A DNA stretch of 64,000 nt, taken from NCBI GenBank assembly GCA_027886185.1, contig WOAB01000040.1, positions 9,052,001 through 9,116,000 on the forward strand, given 5' to 3'. Of the stretch, positions 1-12,287 are shown one piece after another. The stretch is from Rheum nobile (Eukaryota; Streptophyta; Magnoliopsida; Caryophyllales; Polygonaceae). The position numbers and the translations under genes were made by a program. The first letter of the stretch is position 1; every line of letters starts with the position of its first letter. Below the pieces are notes generated by a model. It did no database searches. It was not told the DNA's origin and saw only the letters and a list, made by a program, of their open reading frames with translations.

Positions 1-982
1 TGTAACGCTTCATTCATTGTTTACCGGCCTCTAGCCTTTATTATATATATATATATATTCACTAACTATGATCAATGTTTCCTAGCTTTTATAATTCTTA
101 ATCTTATACTACTTCGCTCAAATCTGCATCACTTCTATGCATGATACTACAATTTATAATATCCGGCCACCAAACCGCTCTTCTTCATATTAATTCATCT
201 ACATACATGCAGTATATGTTACTTAGTAGACAGGGAAAAGCAAAAGAAAAAGGAAAAGGATCATCTTTCCACTGGGGGACAAATTTTTACTTTGCTTTTT
301 CGACTAATGAATACCCCTACCATTACACATTCATAAATCATTTTTTATAAAACTCTGTGATATATTACTAATTTGTAAAATCATTTCACTTTATACAATA
401 GTTTGAAATAGATAAATGTGGCCTTTTTGTTATCTTCACATGATGTATAATGAAATTAATGATTAGAGGCAGATACCAATCATGGCCAATTAAGTTGCAA
501 GAGAATATACTAGCTAGTCCAATGAGAGTTGTTAGAGTAGATACTTAGATTCCAATCAATTACAATGTTTTCAGTAAGTATATATTTTTTGGTTTTTGTA
601 GTATGTTCATGACACACACTTTAACAAGTTAAAATATAAAATTATCTATAAAATATTTTTTAATAGAAAATAAATAAATCCTTAAAAAAATTAAACTAAT
701 GACTATAATATTATTACTAAAAATGGATTTATTAGAGTGTGACACACACTAAAAAAAACTATATTTTTTTGTCCAAGTAAGCTTCTTTTTGTGTGTGTAT
801 TTGTTACCTTTTTCATGAGTAGTACGGGTACACGTCAACGGTACCCCGATTGATATTTTCTTAGGCTTTATATGTATGAACTTCTATTCAAATGTCAATT
901 TTGCAAAATTATGGTGATGTGATTAATATGTTCAGAATCTGGAATGCCTCCCACATCGACTAAACATGGTAAAAAATAGTAA
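1..982. other. AT-rich spacer, no gene seen
   Basis: No coding pattern is seen. There is a short (TA)n run at about 43-58. An 11-bp direct repeat (tgacacacact) lies near 609 and again near 742, about 130 bp apart, and could be the scar of a small insertion, but no terminal inverted repeats were found. Confidence 0.5.
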
Positions 983-1590
983 TCTATATAATACTACTAA
1001 AGCTGTAATTATATCTCCTACGTGTCATTCATCTAAATATGTTACGTCATCAAATAATTATGTACATTTACCTATTCACCCTTATTCTATTTATAACTTA
1101 TTTTTATCTTTAATTATATAAAATTCCTAAATTATCACTCGAAATATTTCCCATTGTACGTATGTTAATGGTTCGTAAATAATTAACGTTATACGGTTCA
1201 TCCACCAACATACATATAATTATGCACTTACCAAAAACATTATTATCATACTTAATTAGTGTTTATGATTTAATTAGGGTGAATAGATTATCCGTAAACT
1301 CCATTATAAAGAATACAATATGCAGTTTTATTTTAGTAAAGTTTTATTTTAAAATTATATAAAATTCCTAATTTATATTTTCTTTTATTAACATAAATTC
1401 ACACATCTACCTTCAATTTTTATCATACAATACACCTTATAAAGTATTCCAATCAAGAAATTATTTTTCCGATACATCATGTTAATTTTCCTATATAATT
1501 ATCTTTTGTATTTTACATACTATAAACAAATTTAAATTCATTCTTAAAATATATGGTCATACTCGTGCAAGACACGGGGACACATGCTAG
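983..1590 (+). mobile_element. Non-autonomous Helitron (608 bp)
   Basis: The left end begins TCTATATAATACTAC directly after an A. The right end has a short hairpin (CGTG, loop, CACG) followed about 11 nt later by CTAG, directly before a T. TC at the start, a hairpin shortly before CTAG, and insertion between A and T without target duplication are the defining marks of plant Helitrons. No Rep/helicase coding sequence is present, so it would depend on a helper element. Boundaries are by eye. Confidence 0.75.
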
Positions 1591-2194
1591 TAATATAAGG
1601 AAGGGTGAAGCTTTCCATATTAACTTAAATTTTTATATTAAAAAAATAAATATTAATATTATATTAAAAATTAAAATAAAATATCGAGCAATCTCAATGC
1701 TCTCCGATTAACCAGCCCGAATCCTCTACAACATAATATGCCTGCTGATTAACTACAACCAATTGAAAATTTAAGATAATATATAGGGATCCTAAGATTT
1801 TCGTCTATTTTATAAGCTTGAAATTACAACCAACACAAATAGAAAATAATTGGCGGTAAAAATGTAGATATCTCAAGCTATCTAATAATGAAATTATGCA
1901 AACAAAACTCTCGATTATGAATTGCATGTGCCGATGAACTTGGTGAATTTTGGGAAATTAAAGATCCGGATTATACGGCACTTAATTAGGGGAATTAGGG
2001 TTTGTGTGTGTCTTCCTTGGGATTTGATTCTTTGTGTCTCCAACTGGATCTTCATTTGGTTTCCAATTTGGGTAATATTTCTAGCCAATTGTAAACCCAT
2101 AATTTATAACACTATCATTGAAGCTTGTTTTTTTCTCCGGTGGAATGTCTGATGTATCTGCAATAATAAATTGTTTAGCAACTCTGATAACTTT
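1591..2194. other. AT-rich spacer, nothing recognised
   Basis: No gene or clear repeat boundary is seen. The short open frames at 1915-2152 on both strands overlap each other and match no family I recognise. Confidence 0.4.
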
Positions 2195-2625
2195 TACAAG
2201 GCCTTCCTAATACTTTTCTGGCTATGTGCTATGACTATAAATTATAATATTTTTATTACAAAATTGTACATTTGAGGGCCTAATATTAAAGTATTTCTAC
2301 TGATTTATTTTTATAAAATATCATAAATTATGGGTGTTTTATGCAAATTAAAGATGATTAATTGAATTAAGTTAAAAAGCATTTCTTGATAAATAATGGT
2401 AGTACCTTGAGAAGCAAGCATAAAAATGGGTAGTTTATAAAAAAAAAAAAAACAAGATGAAAATATTCTTTTAAGTAAAATAAATTGTGGATGATTTTGT
2501 GCAAACAAAAGATATTTTTATTAAAAAGGTGAGCAAAGAGGCTGATTTTTTAGACTGGAATGGGATGAAAAATGGAGGCTAAGCAAAAAAAATTAGAAGG
2601 TGATTTTGTGCACATTTTGACGTTA
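2195..2625. repeat. Dispersed ~400-bp repeat, copy 1
   Basis: This stretch is collinear with 18030-18455. Shared landmarks in the same order are ATGTGCTAT, GAGGGCCTAATATTAAAG, AGTACCTTGAGAAGCAAGC, GGGTAGTTTATAAAAAA, TTTTTAGAC and GAGGCTAAGC/GAAGGCTAAGC. I estimate about 85% identity with small indels. It has no recognisable coding content. It may be an old solo LTR or a non-autonomous element; no termini were found. Confidence 0.75.
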
Positions 2626-3075
2626 AAAAAGTAAAAAGTAAAAAGTAAAAAAAAAATAAAAATTGCAAATTACACGGCTTGAACATGCGCCCGAGTGTAT
2701 CTCATTCGTTGGAAAGATGCTTACCACTAGATTAGTATTAGTTTGTGTAGGTTCCCATCCATTCTGATGTTTCATTAGGCCTAATGGAATATGGCTTTCA
2801 AATTATTAGGATCTTATATAAAGTTGTGATACCCCGTAATTTTGTAAAGTTATTTTGAGAATTATGGAATTTTTCCGAGTACCCGTTGTGTACGTCGGAT
2901 TTAATTCAGGTAGCTTGAGACATTCTGTAATGTGCTCTGTATCTGTAATATTTTTCTCAGTGAAATAATATACAGACAAGGTGCCTTAGATTTTAATTGT
3001 CGTTCGCGTACGATAATTTTTATCCCGGTTTAACGTCTGGTTCGTTCAAAGCTGAACGGGCGGGAAAAGGGAGAA

Positions 3076-3603
3076 ACGGCGACCGCTGTTCAGAAACGGC
3101 GACCGCCGTGGTTGGGCCCGAGGAGTCAGCGTGTCAGCTTCTAGCTGGCCGCGACAGACCTGGCAACGGCGACCGCCGTGTGCCCGCCGCAGGCAAAAAC
3201 GGCGACCGCCGTGATTGTCCAGTGGGCATTGCCCGTTGGTCGCCGGCGGAAATCGAGGGCGCCGATCTTGCTTTTGGCCGCGTCTCAGGGTTTGGTTGAA
3301 CGCTTCAGACACTTTGGCTATAAAAGGAGGTGTTGGGGGTGAGGTTTTGAGCCATCCCAGCACCAAACCTCTGCCAAATTCGCCTCTCGCCGGAGTTGTG
3401 TTTTCGCCGGAGTTTGAAGGTCTCGCCGGTGTTGCTTTAGTGTGGTTCCTGAGTGCCTTTGTGAAGCTTTTGGTTAGCCTTGGAGGTTAGAAGCCAAAGC
3501 AAGTCGAAGGAGGCCTAACCACTCGTGTTTTGGGGTGAGTTTTCTCTCGTTTCAGTCGGCCGTGTTCTTCACGGCGACCGCCGCCAAGAACGGCGACCGC
3601 CGC
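3076..3603 (+). promoter_or_regulatory. Six copies of the 14-bp motif ACGGCGACCGCCGT around the LTR promoter
   Basis: Copies start at 3076 (one base changed), 3096, 3166, 3199, 3571 and 3590, all on the plus strand. ACGGCG and CGCCGT are reverse complements with a 2-nt centre, and each copy holds four CpGs. Four copies lie about 120-245 bp upstream of the TATA box at 3319, two lie about 250-270 bp downstream. The position suggests promoter elements; that role is inference. The 3' LTR keeps all six (first at 9913, last at 10427). Confidence 0.7.
3319..3325 (+). promoter_or_regulatory. TATA box of the Tekay-like 5' LTR
   Basis: TATAAAA in the context GGCTATAAAAGGAGG, a good plant TATA box within the expected U3 part. 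The equivalent in the 3' LTR is at about 10156. Transcription would begin roughly 30 bp downstream. Confidence 0.6.
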
Positions 3604-5209
3604 CAGTGCCCAGAATGCCTTCGTGGCTTTGGCTTGGTTGGTTGTCGTCGTGGCGTCTTTCCTTTCGTATTCTTTCGCCGTGTTTAGATTCGTACTGTTT
3701 ATGTCGGATCTAACTTAGGGTTCCTTTTATGGGTCGACTCGAAGGTTGTTGTGCTGTCGGAACTATACCGTGTCGAGCCCGGAATCCAGTTGACGTCGTT
3801 AGACTATTCTGCGGATTAAGGTAAGTGGCGGTTCGCTCTTGCTCATTCGTTCCATATTTACATTAATTATCAGTAGTTATCTGAGTAATTAATTTGGAAT
3901 GAATATTCTGTTTGTCTGGAAACGGTTTTGTTAAACTGTTTTGAAAATCATATAATAGGTTGTATATCTGTTAGAACAACGCTATTATCTGTGATCGCCT
4001 TTCGGGCCTTTATGTGGATTTATCCAGTAACTGTTGTTGTGCTATACTATTTAGTTAGCACTAGTGGCTAGGAACGCTATGTACATTGAGGAGGTTTAGC
4101 TGTTTCTTTATAACTGGTACTTGGTGGTTCATCCCCAGTACTTTCTCTTTGGTCATGACCATACCCTTTCACAGGGTAGGCGCACTTCGCTAGTGCCAAA
4201 TCTTTCAGGGTTCATCCCTTCTATAACTCTTGTGAGGAGATCTGATATCTCTTGTGAGGAGATCCGATATCTCTTGTGTGGAGATGTAAAAGCTTATAAC
4301 GTAATGCTCGTTTTGGAATTTAATAAGATAAGTGCCCGAGTGCACATGATTAATATACCTTGGGCGAGTAGTGCAGCTAAGTTTAGTGCAGCTAGGAAAA
4401 CTCATCTTGACTTGAATGTAGTACATTCTCTTTCCAATCTGGATTCGCTGTAGGCGATGAGGTTGGTCGTGAACCGAAGCATCTCAGTCAGTTTTAAATC
4501 ATTGTTGTATGATCCTATAATCATTCCAGATTTGTCATATTTCCTTAAAGACTCAATCTCTTGGAGTCTCTTTTCGAGTCGATTTCTGTGAAGATGAAGT
4601 CTTCCAGAATCTTCTCTCATGCATACCTCTTGTTGTTATTCCGTGAAAGTGCCGGGTTATGTATCGTCCCTTCGGTTATTATTCGAGGGACAATGATAGT
4701 AAACGGTTACGATCACTCGAACCATTCTGCTTTTTACCCTTGCTAGTCTATTCAAGTAGACTAACCCACGAACATTGTTCTTCGCATGTGGGCTGGTGTC
4801 ATCCGTTCGATTCGGCACATCAGATAGAGTGAAGATTTGAGGAGACTAGATTGACTATGAAGACGACGGTTGTTTTTGGATGTTTTAATAATTTCTTTTA
4901 ATCAGGTTGAGATCCTTGGGCAGGTAATCATCACGATCACAACCCCGTTTGTAAAATCTTGTATTTGTCTTCCGCTGTACTTTGTTTGAACTCTGTGTTT
5001 GGCCTATTCGGGATTGGGTTGTAATCCCGTAACTCTTGTTTCCTCGACAATGTTATGTTTTGGAATTTATTGCTTGATCTTTGTGTATCAATTGCATATC
5101 ATAAATTGTATTTATTTGGTAAAGCCTTGGGTGATCTCGGTAAGGAACACTGGGGTCACTGGCGGTAATATCTTTCCAAAAGGGTTAAGTTTTGGGGGTG
5201 TTACAGTTG

Positions 5210-5222
5210 TGGTATCAGAGCC
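5210..5222 (+). other. Primer binding site (initiator Met-tRNA type)
   Basis: TGGTATCAGAGCC lies 4 nt after the 5' LTR end. It matches the complement of the 3' end of plant initiator methionine tRNA, the usual primer for this lineage. Confidence 0.9.
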
Positions 5223-5655
5223 AAAGGTTTTAAAACGGGTTTGGGATTTTATAAATCATTTATCCGTTTTTGAAAATGCTTCAAAAGGGCTCTGAATTTT
5301 CAAAGTGAAAAGAATTTCAAAACACCGTTCATAGTCATGTCTTCTGTACAGTCTGATATAGTAAGCTTGCTTCTATGTCTAGAAAGACTAATTCCTTTCC
5401 CGTTGCCCCGTTTGATATGGGTGCATTCTGTTCTCTTCAGAGGAACTCGGGAGAAGCCGAGGTGGTTTCACCATCTCTAGCTAGGCTTGATTCCCAGTTC
5501 GCTCGTTGTGAGTTGAGGTTGTAGAACATAGTAACTCGGTTCGAGTCCATCAATAGAAATTACCAAGTTGATCTATTCTAAGTTGATTTTATTACAATAA
5601 TTATATCAAAATGATACTAAAGTGATAAAATCCTTGGAATTTGATCGGTAAACAG

Positions 5656-6984
5656 ATGGTGAACACGAGGAACACTATCCGTACTGGTGCTGGGCCAAGC
5701 AATGACCCCAGACTAAATCCGAGGAATGTTGCAGACCCATCAGAAGAGCGTGAGTCTGTCTTCCATAATAATCCTGGAGGCAACGACCCAGCTAGGGACA
5801 ACACTCCAAGGATATTTGATAAAGCAGTTGTTGCAGAAATTCGGGGAATCGTCATGCAAGCGATTGCCGACGCGTTACGCCCGAATGTGCATCAGGCATA
5901 AGGAGTGCAAGTACCTCCAGAAGTTCCGAGGTTCGAGGAACAAGGGAACCATGTGCTACAGGGAGGCGTGAGCAGGAATAGAGGGGAGTATGGCCGAGCC
6001 CTGAAGGCTGTTAACTCCATGAGGCCTGACAGCTTCGATGGGAAAGGAGAGCCAGTCAAGGTGGCTCATTGGTTTTCCCACATGGAGCGGCTATTCCGCA
6101 ATGTTGAGTGCACTGAAGCTGAGAAGGTGCATATAGCCTCTCTTCAGTTAAAGGAAGAAGCCAGCGAATGGTGGGAGAGTACCGGCTTAGCTGATAGCCC
6201 GGTATTGACCTGGTCTATGTTTAAGACCAAGATGACTGATCGTTTCTTCTCTTGTGCTATGAGGGAGGAGAAACACAAGGAATTTCTGTATCTGCAAACG
6301 GATGGATTGAAGGTGACCGAGCTTGCAACCAAATTCAATCATCTAATGCAGTACGCTGGACCTGAGATATCCAGTGAGGCACAAAAGATCTAGTATTTCC
6401 ACGAATGGATGAGTCCAGACATCAAGCCGATGATGGTGCACCACACATGCTCTACTCTGGAGCAGTATGTGGATATAGCCTACAAGCTGGAGGTGACTCT
6501 GGAGGAGTCGACCAAGAAGCGTAACAGCCAGAGGCAAGTGCAATACCAGCCTCAGGCAAGTGGGTTCAAACGCCCCGCGCCACCATCAGATTTTGCCAAA
6601 TCTGGCCGAGCAAGAACGAATAAGACTCATGATGAGTCTACGCAACGTTCTGGCCAATGCAATAATCCGATTCAGTGCTACAACTGCGGTACGCACGGGC
6701 ATAAGAGCAATGAATGTCTGAAGGACAAAAAGACATGCTTTGACTGCGGAAAGGAGGGTCATATGCAGGCGTTCTGTCAGCGGAGGAATGTGAAAGGAGC
6801 TGAGTCACGGCAAGGGTCTGTTAATCAGAACAACCGACCCAAGTTCAGTCCGGTGGAAGCTCATAGCCCTTCAATGCAGACGACTGCGCAGAACAAAGGG
6901 AAAGCCCCGATGGCTTCAGGAAGTCAAGGTCAACGCCTATACGTGATACGTGAGGCGGATGGACCCTATGCTCCTAATGCTTAG
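5656..6984 (+). pseudogene. gag of the Tekay-like element, two in-frame stops
   Basis: Structural protein of the retrotransposon particle. One frame runs from the ATG at 5656 to the TAG at 6982-6984 (about 442 codons), broken only by TAA at 5899 and TAG at 6391. The middle holds the retrotransposon gag domain (DSFDGKGEPVKVAHWFSHME, then SEWWESTG, at roughly residues 125-180). The C-terminal part has two CCHC-type knuckles in tandem: CYNCGTHGHKSNEC and CFDCGKEGHMQAFC. The start was chosen as the first ATG before the conserved part. The second stop fits CAG to TAG. Confidence 0.88.
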
Positions 6985-7017
6985 AGTACTTTGTATCTGC
7001 ATTACACTTTTGTTAAT

Positions 7018-9648
7018 GTGTTGTTGATGTGGGTGCTACCCAGACTTTCATTTTGGATGGTTGTAAGTTAAGTGGTGTGTGCAACGAGGTTGTGAACCTT
7101 TTGTTGTAACTCTTCTTATATATGAACCTTTGGTTTATACCAAGTTATGTTTCGTTGCTTGATGGGGTAAGGTCTCGTGTTCGAGACTCATCAACAACCT
7201 CTGAGGAGATGGCTGCCTATTAATTAGGTGGAGCTACCAAGGATGGGTTGAGATGTATGGACAGCGGCTCATAACAACAGAGGACGCTGGTAATGGCTGG
7301 GCCTGGACTCGGAGCCACTAGTGAGTCATCTGTGAATCATGTAGTGGGCTGGTCCAAGATGGTGACCATTTAGTGGGAACCAATCGTCTGTCGGATTGTC
7401 AATTACCATCAAGGATAAGAAATTCAAAGCGATTTGACCTAAATAACCATGGTCCATACGATAATTATTCTCGGTATGGATTGACGGAAGCGTCACAAGG
7501 CAGTGATCGACTTCAGTTTTTGATATTTCTGTGGTTAGAGGATTTACGGGTGTCTTTCTAGAAGATATTCCTAGATAACCCGAATCGTGTCGTGGAGTTT
7601 GCAATTGATCTCGAGCCGTGTACCACGCCGATCTCTGAGGCACCGTACCGGATGGCTCCTATTGAGACGCAATAATTGAAGAAGCAACTCAAGGATCTTC
7701 TTGACAAAAGTTATATAAAGCTGAGTGCATCACCTTGATTAGGAGTGCCCTAGTTTTATGTGTCAAAGAGAAAGATGGACCGTTTAGACTTTATTTTGAC
7801 TTTCGAGAGTTGAATAAAGTCACGATCAAGAGCAAGTATTTGTTGCCAAGGAGTGATGATCTGTTGGATCAACTACAGGGAGCAAAAGTTTTCTCCAAGA
7901 TCGACCTGAGATCTGGTTTTCATCAGCTCAGGATTCGTGAGGATGATATTCCGAGGATTGCGTTTCAGACAAGAGATGGTTACTACGAGTTTGTAGTCAT
8001 GCCATCTGGGCTTACGAATGCTCTAGGAGTTTTCATGAACCTAGTGCATCGATGTTTTAGACCAGTACTTGAATAAGTTCATAGTGGTCTTCATCAATGG
8101 CATTTTGATTTTTCCCGAGCAAGAAAGCTCACAGGGAATGTCTGCGGATTGCTTTATCGGTCCTTAGACCAAGTCGGTTGTACGCAAAGTGGGCTAAGTG
8201 TGATTGTTGGATCTAGAAGTGGCTTTCTTAGGCCATGTGATCAATAAGAATGAGGTTATGGTTATTCCCCAGAAGAGTGAATCAGTAGTTGTTTGGAAGC
8301 AGCCTCAGGGTGTGAGCGAGGTGGCAGTTTCCCAGAGCTTGCAGGACATTATAGACAATTCATGAAATGATTTTTTCTAAGATCTCTCCACCTATGACCA
8401 GTCTGTCCACAAGGTCAACCAGAAGTTGTCTGGGATGACAAGTGCAAGACCAGTTTTCAAGAAGTTGAAACAGTGTCTGACTTTTGCACCAGTTTTGGCG
8501 TTGTCAGAAAGAATGATGGCTATATGGTCTATAGTTAATGCTTCGAGAAATGGATTGGGATGTGTCTTTGATGCAGAAAGGCAAGGATATTGCATACGCA
8601 TCTAGACAATTGAAAACCTATGAAGCAAACTAACCAACACATGACCTAGAACTAGCAGCAATAGTGTTTGCATTGGAAACTGAGGTTACTTGGGTAACCC
8701 AGAGGTCAGCAGAAGTTTCCACCAGGAGATTGTCCGTTACATGGCATTCCTAAGACCATTGTATCGGATCGAGATGGCCGATTTATGTCAAGTTTATAGC
8801 AAGAACTTCACAAGGCCATGAGAACTGAATTGAGATTCAGCAGCGTTTCATCCTCAGACAGATGGTCAGTCTGAAAGACCATCTAGACCCTAGAGGATAT
8901 GCTAAGAAGTATACGTACTCAATCATCCGACTAGCTGGGAAGACAGCCTAAGTCTGATTGAGCTCACGTATGATAATAGTTGGCATGCTACAATCAAGAT
9001 GGCTCCGTTTGAAGCTTTGTATGGTCACAGAAGTAGATCTCGGATTTGTTGGGTTGAGTATGCCGACAAGATTCTACTTGGACCAGAGTTGGTCGAAAGG
9101 ACAACTTCGAACATTGCTCTGAGTAGACAGAGGTTGTTGACCGCTCAGAGTCGACAAAAGTTTTACGCAGATCAGAAGTGTTAAAGTGTTGAGTTCGAGG
9201 TTGGTGTCAAGGTACTTGTCACAGTATCGCCACCCAAGGATGTTTTCAGGTTTGGTAAGCGTGGGAAGCTTAACCCTCGCTACATGGGACCATTCAAAAT
9301 TCTGGATAGAGTAAGATCTCTAACGTACCGTTTGGCATTGTCGCCATCGGCATACCCAGTGTATAATGTGTTCCACGTATCATTGCTAAGGATATTCGTG
9401 CCAAGATGAGTCTCGTAGGCTGAGCTATAAGGACGTCGAGATTCAGGTAAATGATACTTGAGAGGAGATGCCAGTGTGCATTCTCGAACGTCGTGTGAAG
9501 CGACTGTGCAACGAGATCGTACTGTTGGTACGAGTTATGTGGTCCAGGTCTGGGACTGAGGAAGTTACTTGGGAAACCGAGGCAGAGATGCTCAGATACT
9601 TTCCCGAGTTGTTTTTTTCGGCCAAGTTTCGGGGTCAAAACTTCTTTT
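7018..9648 (+). pseudogene. pol of the Tekay-like element, heavily decayed
   Basis: Remnants occur in order. A protease trace is near 7020-7070 (VDVGAT in place of the usual DTGAT). An RT N-terminal linker lies at 7560-7730 (DLEP, PYRMAPIE). The RT core is 7735-8076 (FRELNKV, KIDLRSGFHQL, MPSGLTNA), with the active-site segment degraded after 8076 (FINGIL where family members have two acidic residues). An RNase H trace is at about 8640. The integrase core is near 8740-8880 (PKTIVSDRDGRF, HPQTDGQSE), its C-terminus 8999-9300 (MAPFEALYG, YMGPFKILD), and a chromodomain-like end 9460-9610 (EVTWETE). Many stops, frame changes and internal deletions mean no enzyme can be made. Confidence 0.85.
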
Positions 9649-9661
9649 AAGGGGGTGGTGA
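9649..9661 (+). other. Polypurine tract of the Tekay-like element
   Basis: AAGGGGGTGGTGA directly abuts the 3' LTR and would prime plus-strand DNA synthesis. Its position confirms the LTR boundary at 9662. Confidence 0.8.
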
Positions 9662-12042
9662 TGTGATACCCCGTAATTTTGTAAGGTTATTTTGGGAATT
9701 ATGGAATTTTCCCGAGTACCCGTTGTGTACGTCGGATTTAATTCAGGTAGCTTGAGACATTCTGTAATGTGCTCTGTATCTGTAATATTTTTCTCAGTGA
9801 AATAATATACAGACAAGGTGCCTTAGATTTTAATTGTCGTTCGCGTACGATAATTTTTATCCCGGTTTAACGTCTGGTTCGTTCAAAGCTGAACGGGCGG
9901 GAAAAGGGAGAAACGGCGACCGCCGTTCAGAAACGGCGACCGCCGTGGTTGGGCCCGAGGAGTCAGCGTGTCAGCTTCTAGCTGGCCGCGACAGACCTGG
10001 CAACGGCGACCGCCGCGTGCCCGCCGCAGGCAAAAACGGCGACCGCCGTGATTGTCCAGTGGGCATTGCTCGTTGGTCGCCAGCGGAAATCGAGGGCGCC
10101 GATCTTGCTTTCGGCCGCGTCTCAGGGTTTGGTTGAACGCTTCAGACACTTTGGCTATAAAAAGAGGTGTTGGGGGTGAGGTTTTGAGCCATCCCAGCAC
10201 CAAACCTCTGCCAAATTCGCCTCTCGCCGGAGTTGTGTTTTCGCCGGAGTTTGAAGGTCTCGCCGGTGTTGCTTTAGTGTGGTTCATGAGTGCCTTTGTG
10301 AAGCTTTTGGTTAGCCTTGGAGGTTAGAAGCCAAAGCAAGTCGAAGGAGGCCTAACCACTCGTGTTTTGGGATGAGTTTTCTCTCGTTTTAGTCGGCCGT
10401 GTTCTTCACGGCGACCGCCGCCAAGAACGGCGACCGCCGCCAGTGCCCAGAATGCCTTCGTGGCTTTGGCTTGGTTGGTTGTCGTCGTGGCGTCTTTCCT
10501 TTCGTATTCTTTCGCCGTGTTTAGATTCGTACTGTTTATGTCGGATCTAACTTAGGGTTCCTTTTATGGGTCGACTCGAAGGTTGTTGTGCTGTCGGAAC
10601 TATACCGTGTCGAGCCCGGAATCCAGTTGACGTCGTTAGACTATTCTGTAGATTAAGGCAAGTGGCGGTTCGCTCTTGCTCATTCGTTCCATATTTACAT
10701 TAATTATCAGTAGTTATCTGAGTAATTAATTTGGAATGAATATTCTGTTTGTCTGGAAACGGTTTTGTTAAACTGTTTTGAAAATCATATAATAGGTTGT
10801 ATATCTGTTAGAACAACGCTATTATCTGTGATCGCCTTTCGGGCCTTTATGTGGATTTATCCAGTAACTGTTGTTGTGCTATACTGTTTAGTTAGCACTA
10901 GTGGCTAGGAACGCTATTTACCTTGAGGGGGTTTAGCTGTTTCTTTATAACTGGTACTTGGTGGTTCATCCCTAGTACTTTCTCTTTGGTCATGGCCATA
11001 CCCTTTCACAGGGTAGGCGCACTTCGCTAGTGCCAAATCTTTCAGGGTTCATCCCTTCTATAACTCTTGTGAGGAGATCTGATATCTCTTGTGAGGAGAT
11101 CCGATATCTCTTGTATGGAGATGTAAAAGCTTATAACGTAATGCTCGTTTTGGAATTTAATAAGATAAGTGCCCGAGTGCACATGATTAATATACCTTGG
11201 GCGAGTAGTGCAGCTAAGTTCAGTGCAGCTAGGAAAACTCGTCTTGACTTGAATGTAGTACGTTCTCTTTCCAATCTGGATTCGCTGTAGGCGATGAGGT
11301 TGGTCGTGAACCGAAGCATCTCAGTCAGTTTTAAATCATTGTTGTATGATCCTATAATCATTCCAGATTTGTCATATTTCCTTAAAGACTCAATCTCTTG
11401 GAGTCTCTTTTCGAGTCGATTTCTGTGAAGATGAAGTCTTCCAGAATCTTCTCTCATGCATACCTCTTGTTGTTATTCCGTGAAAGTGCCGGGTTATGTA
11501 TCGTCCCTTCGGTTATTATTCGAGGGACAATGATAGTAAACGGTTACGATCACTCGAACCATTATGCTTTTTACCCTTGCTAGTCTATTCAAGTAGACTA
11601 ACCCACGAACATTGTTCTCCGTATGTGGGCTGGTGTCATCCGTTCGATTCGGCACATCAGATAGAGTGAAGATTTGAGGAGACTAGATTGACTATGAAGA
11701 CGACAGTTGTTTTTGGATGTTTTAATAATTGATTTTAATCAGGTTGAGATCCTTGGGCAGGTAATCATCACGATCACAACCCCGTTTGTAAAATCTTGTA
11801 TTTGTCTTCCGCTGTACTTTGTTTGAACTCTGTGTTTGGCCTATTCGGGATTGGGTTGTAATCCCGTAACTCTTGTTTCCTCGATAATGTTATGTTTTGG
11901 AATTTATTGCTTGATCTTTGTGTATCAATTGCATTTCATAAATTGTATTTATTTGGTAAAGCCTTGGGTGATCTCGGTAAGGAACACTGGGGTCACTGGC
12001 GGTAATACCTTTCCAAAAGGGTTAAGTTTTGGGGGTGTTATA
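9662..12042 (+). repeat. 3' LTR of the Tekay-like element
   Basis: It has the same length as the 5' LTR. About 35 substitutions are seen, mostly transitions, and no net indels. It ends GTGTTATA where the 5' copy ends GTGTTACA, followed by the target duplication AAAGT. All six copies of the 14-bp motif are kept. The 3076 copy is imperfect in the 5' LTR but perfect here at 9913. Confidence 0.95.
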
Positions 12043-12287
12043 AAAGTTTTAATAGCTTATATGTTTAATGAATACAACTTATTCTAGTAGTTTAAAGAGT
12101 GTTTTTTAAGTAATCAATCCAAGTTCAAATTTAAAAGGCACTTTGCTTAATTCTGGACACGTGTAAGGGTTGTTTGTGACCTAAAACACTCCCGTCTGGG
12201 GTCGCCGCCGCCAACCTTCCTCTCCTTCCTTACTCTGTTTCCCTTCGGCCCTGTTTCAAGCCTCTCGCTTGACTCAGTCGGCCGGAG

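Larger units (their letters stand above)
2825..5205 (+). repeat. 5' LTR of the Tekay-like element
   Basis: Starts TGTGATACCCC and ends GTGTTACA. It aligns without gaps to 9662-12042. It contains a TATA box at 3319 and six copies of a 14-bp GC-rich palindromic motif. Open frames inside it (for example 2997-3299) use non-ATG starts and follow from the GC-rich composition. Confidence 0.95.
2820..12047 (+). mobile_element. Ty3/gypsy LTR retrotransposon, Tekay/Del-like chromovirus, with TSD
   Basis: A complete element by structure: two 2381-bp LTRs (2825-5205 and 9662-12042), a primer binding site just after the 5' LTR, a polypurine tract just before the 3' LTR, and a 5-bp target duplication AAAGT at 2820-2824 and 12043-12047. 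The order gag, protease, RT, RNase H, integrase and a C-terminal chromodomain-like segment places it in Ty3/gypsy. Very long LTRs and the chromodomain-like end fit the Tekay (Del) lineage. By eye the LTRs differ at about 35 of 2381 positions (1.5%), so insertion was fairly recent. The interior is far more damaged than that, with many stops and internal deletions. Confidence 0.93.

Noticed and set aside
940..970. CCCACATCGAC resembling the start of a short LTR or Cassandra-type element
   Set aside because: No second LTR, no 5S-like sequence and no primer binding site nearby.
2680..2760. A tRNA-like or SINE-like stretch (GGCTTGAACATGCGCCCGAG...)
   Set aside because: It resembles a B-box only loosely; no A-box, cloverleaf or poly(A)/target duplication was found.
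2997..3366. Open frames on both strands rich in GDRR-like residues in the Tekay-like LTRs (again at 9834-10287)
   Set aside because: They lie in the U3 promoter region, use non-ATG starts, and arise from the GC-rich palindromic motif with no stop codons.
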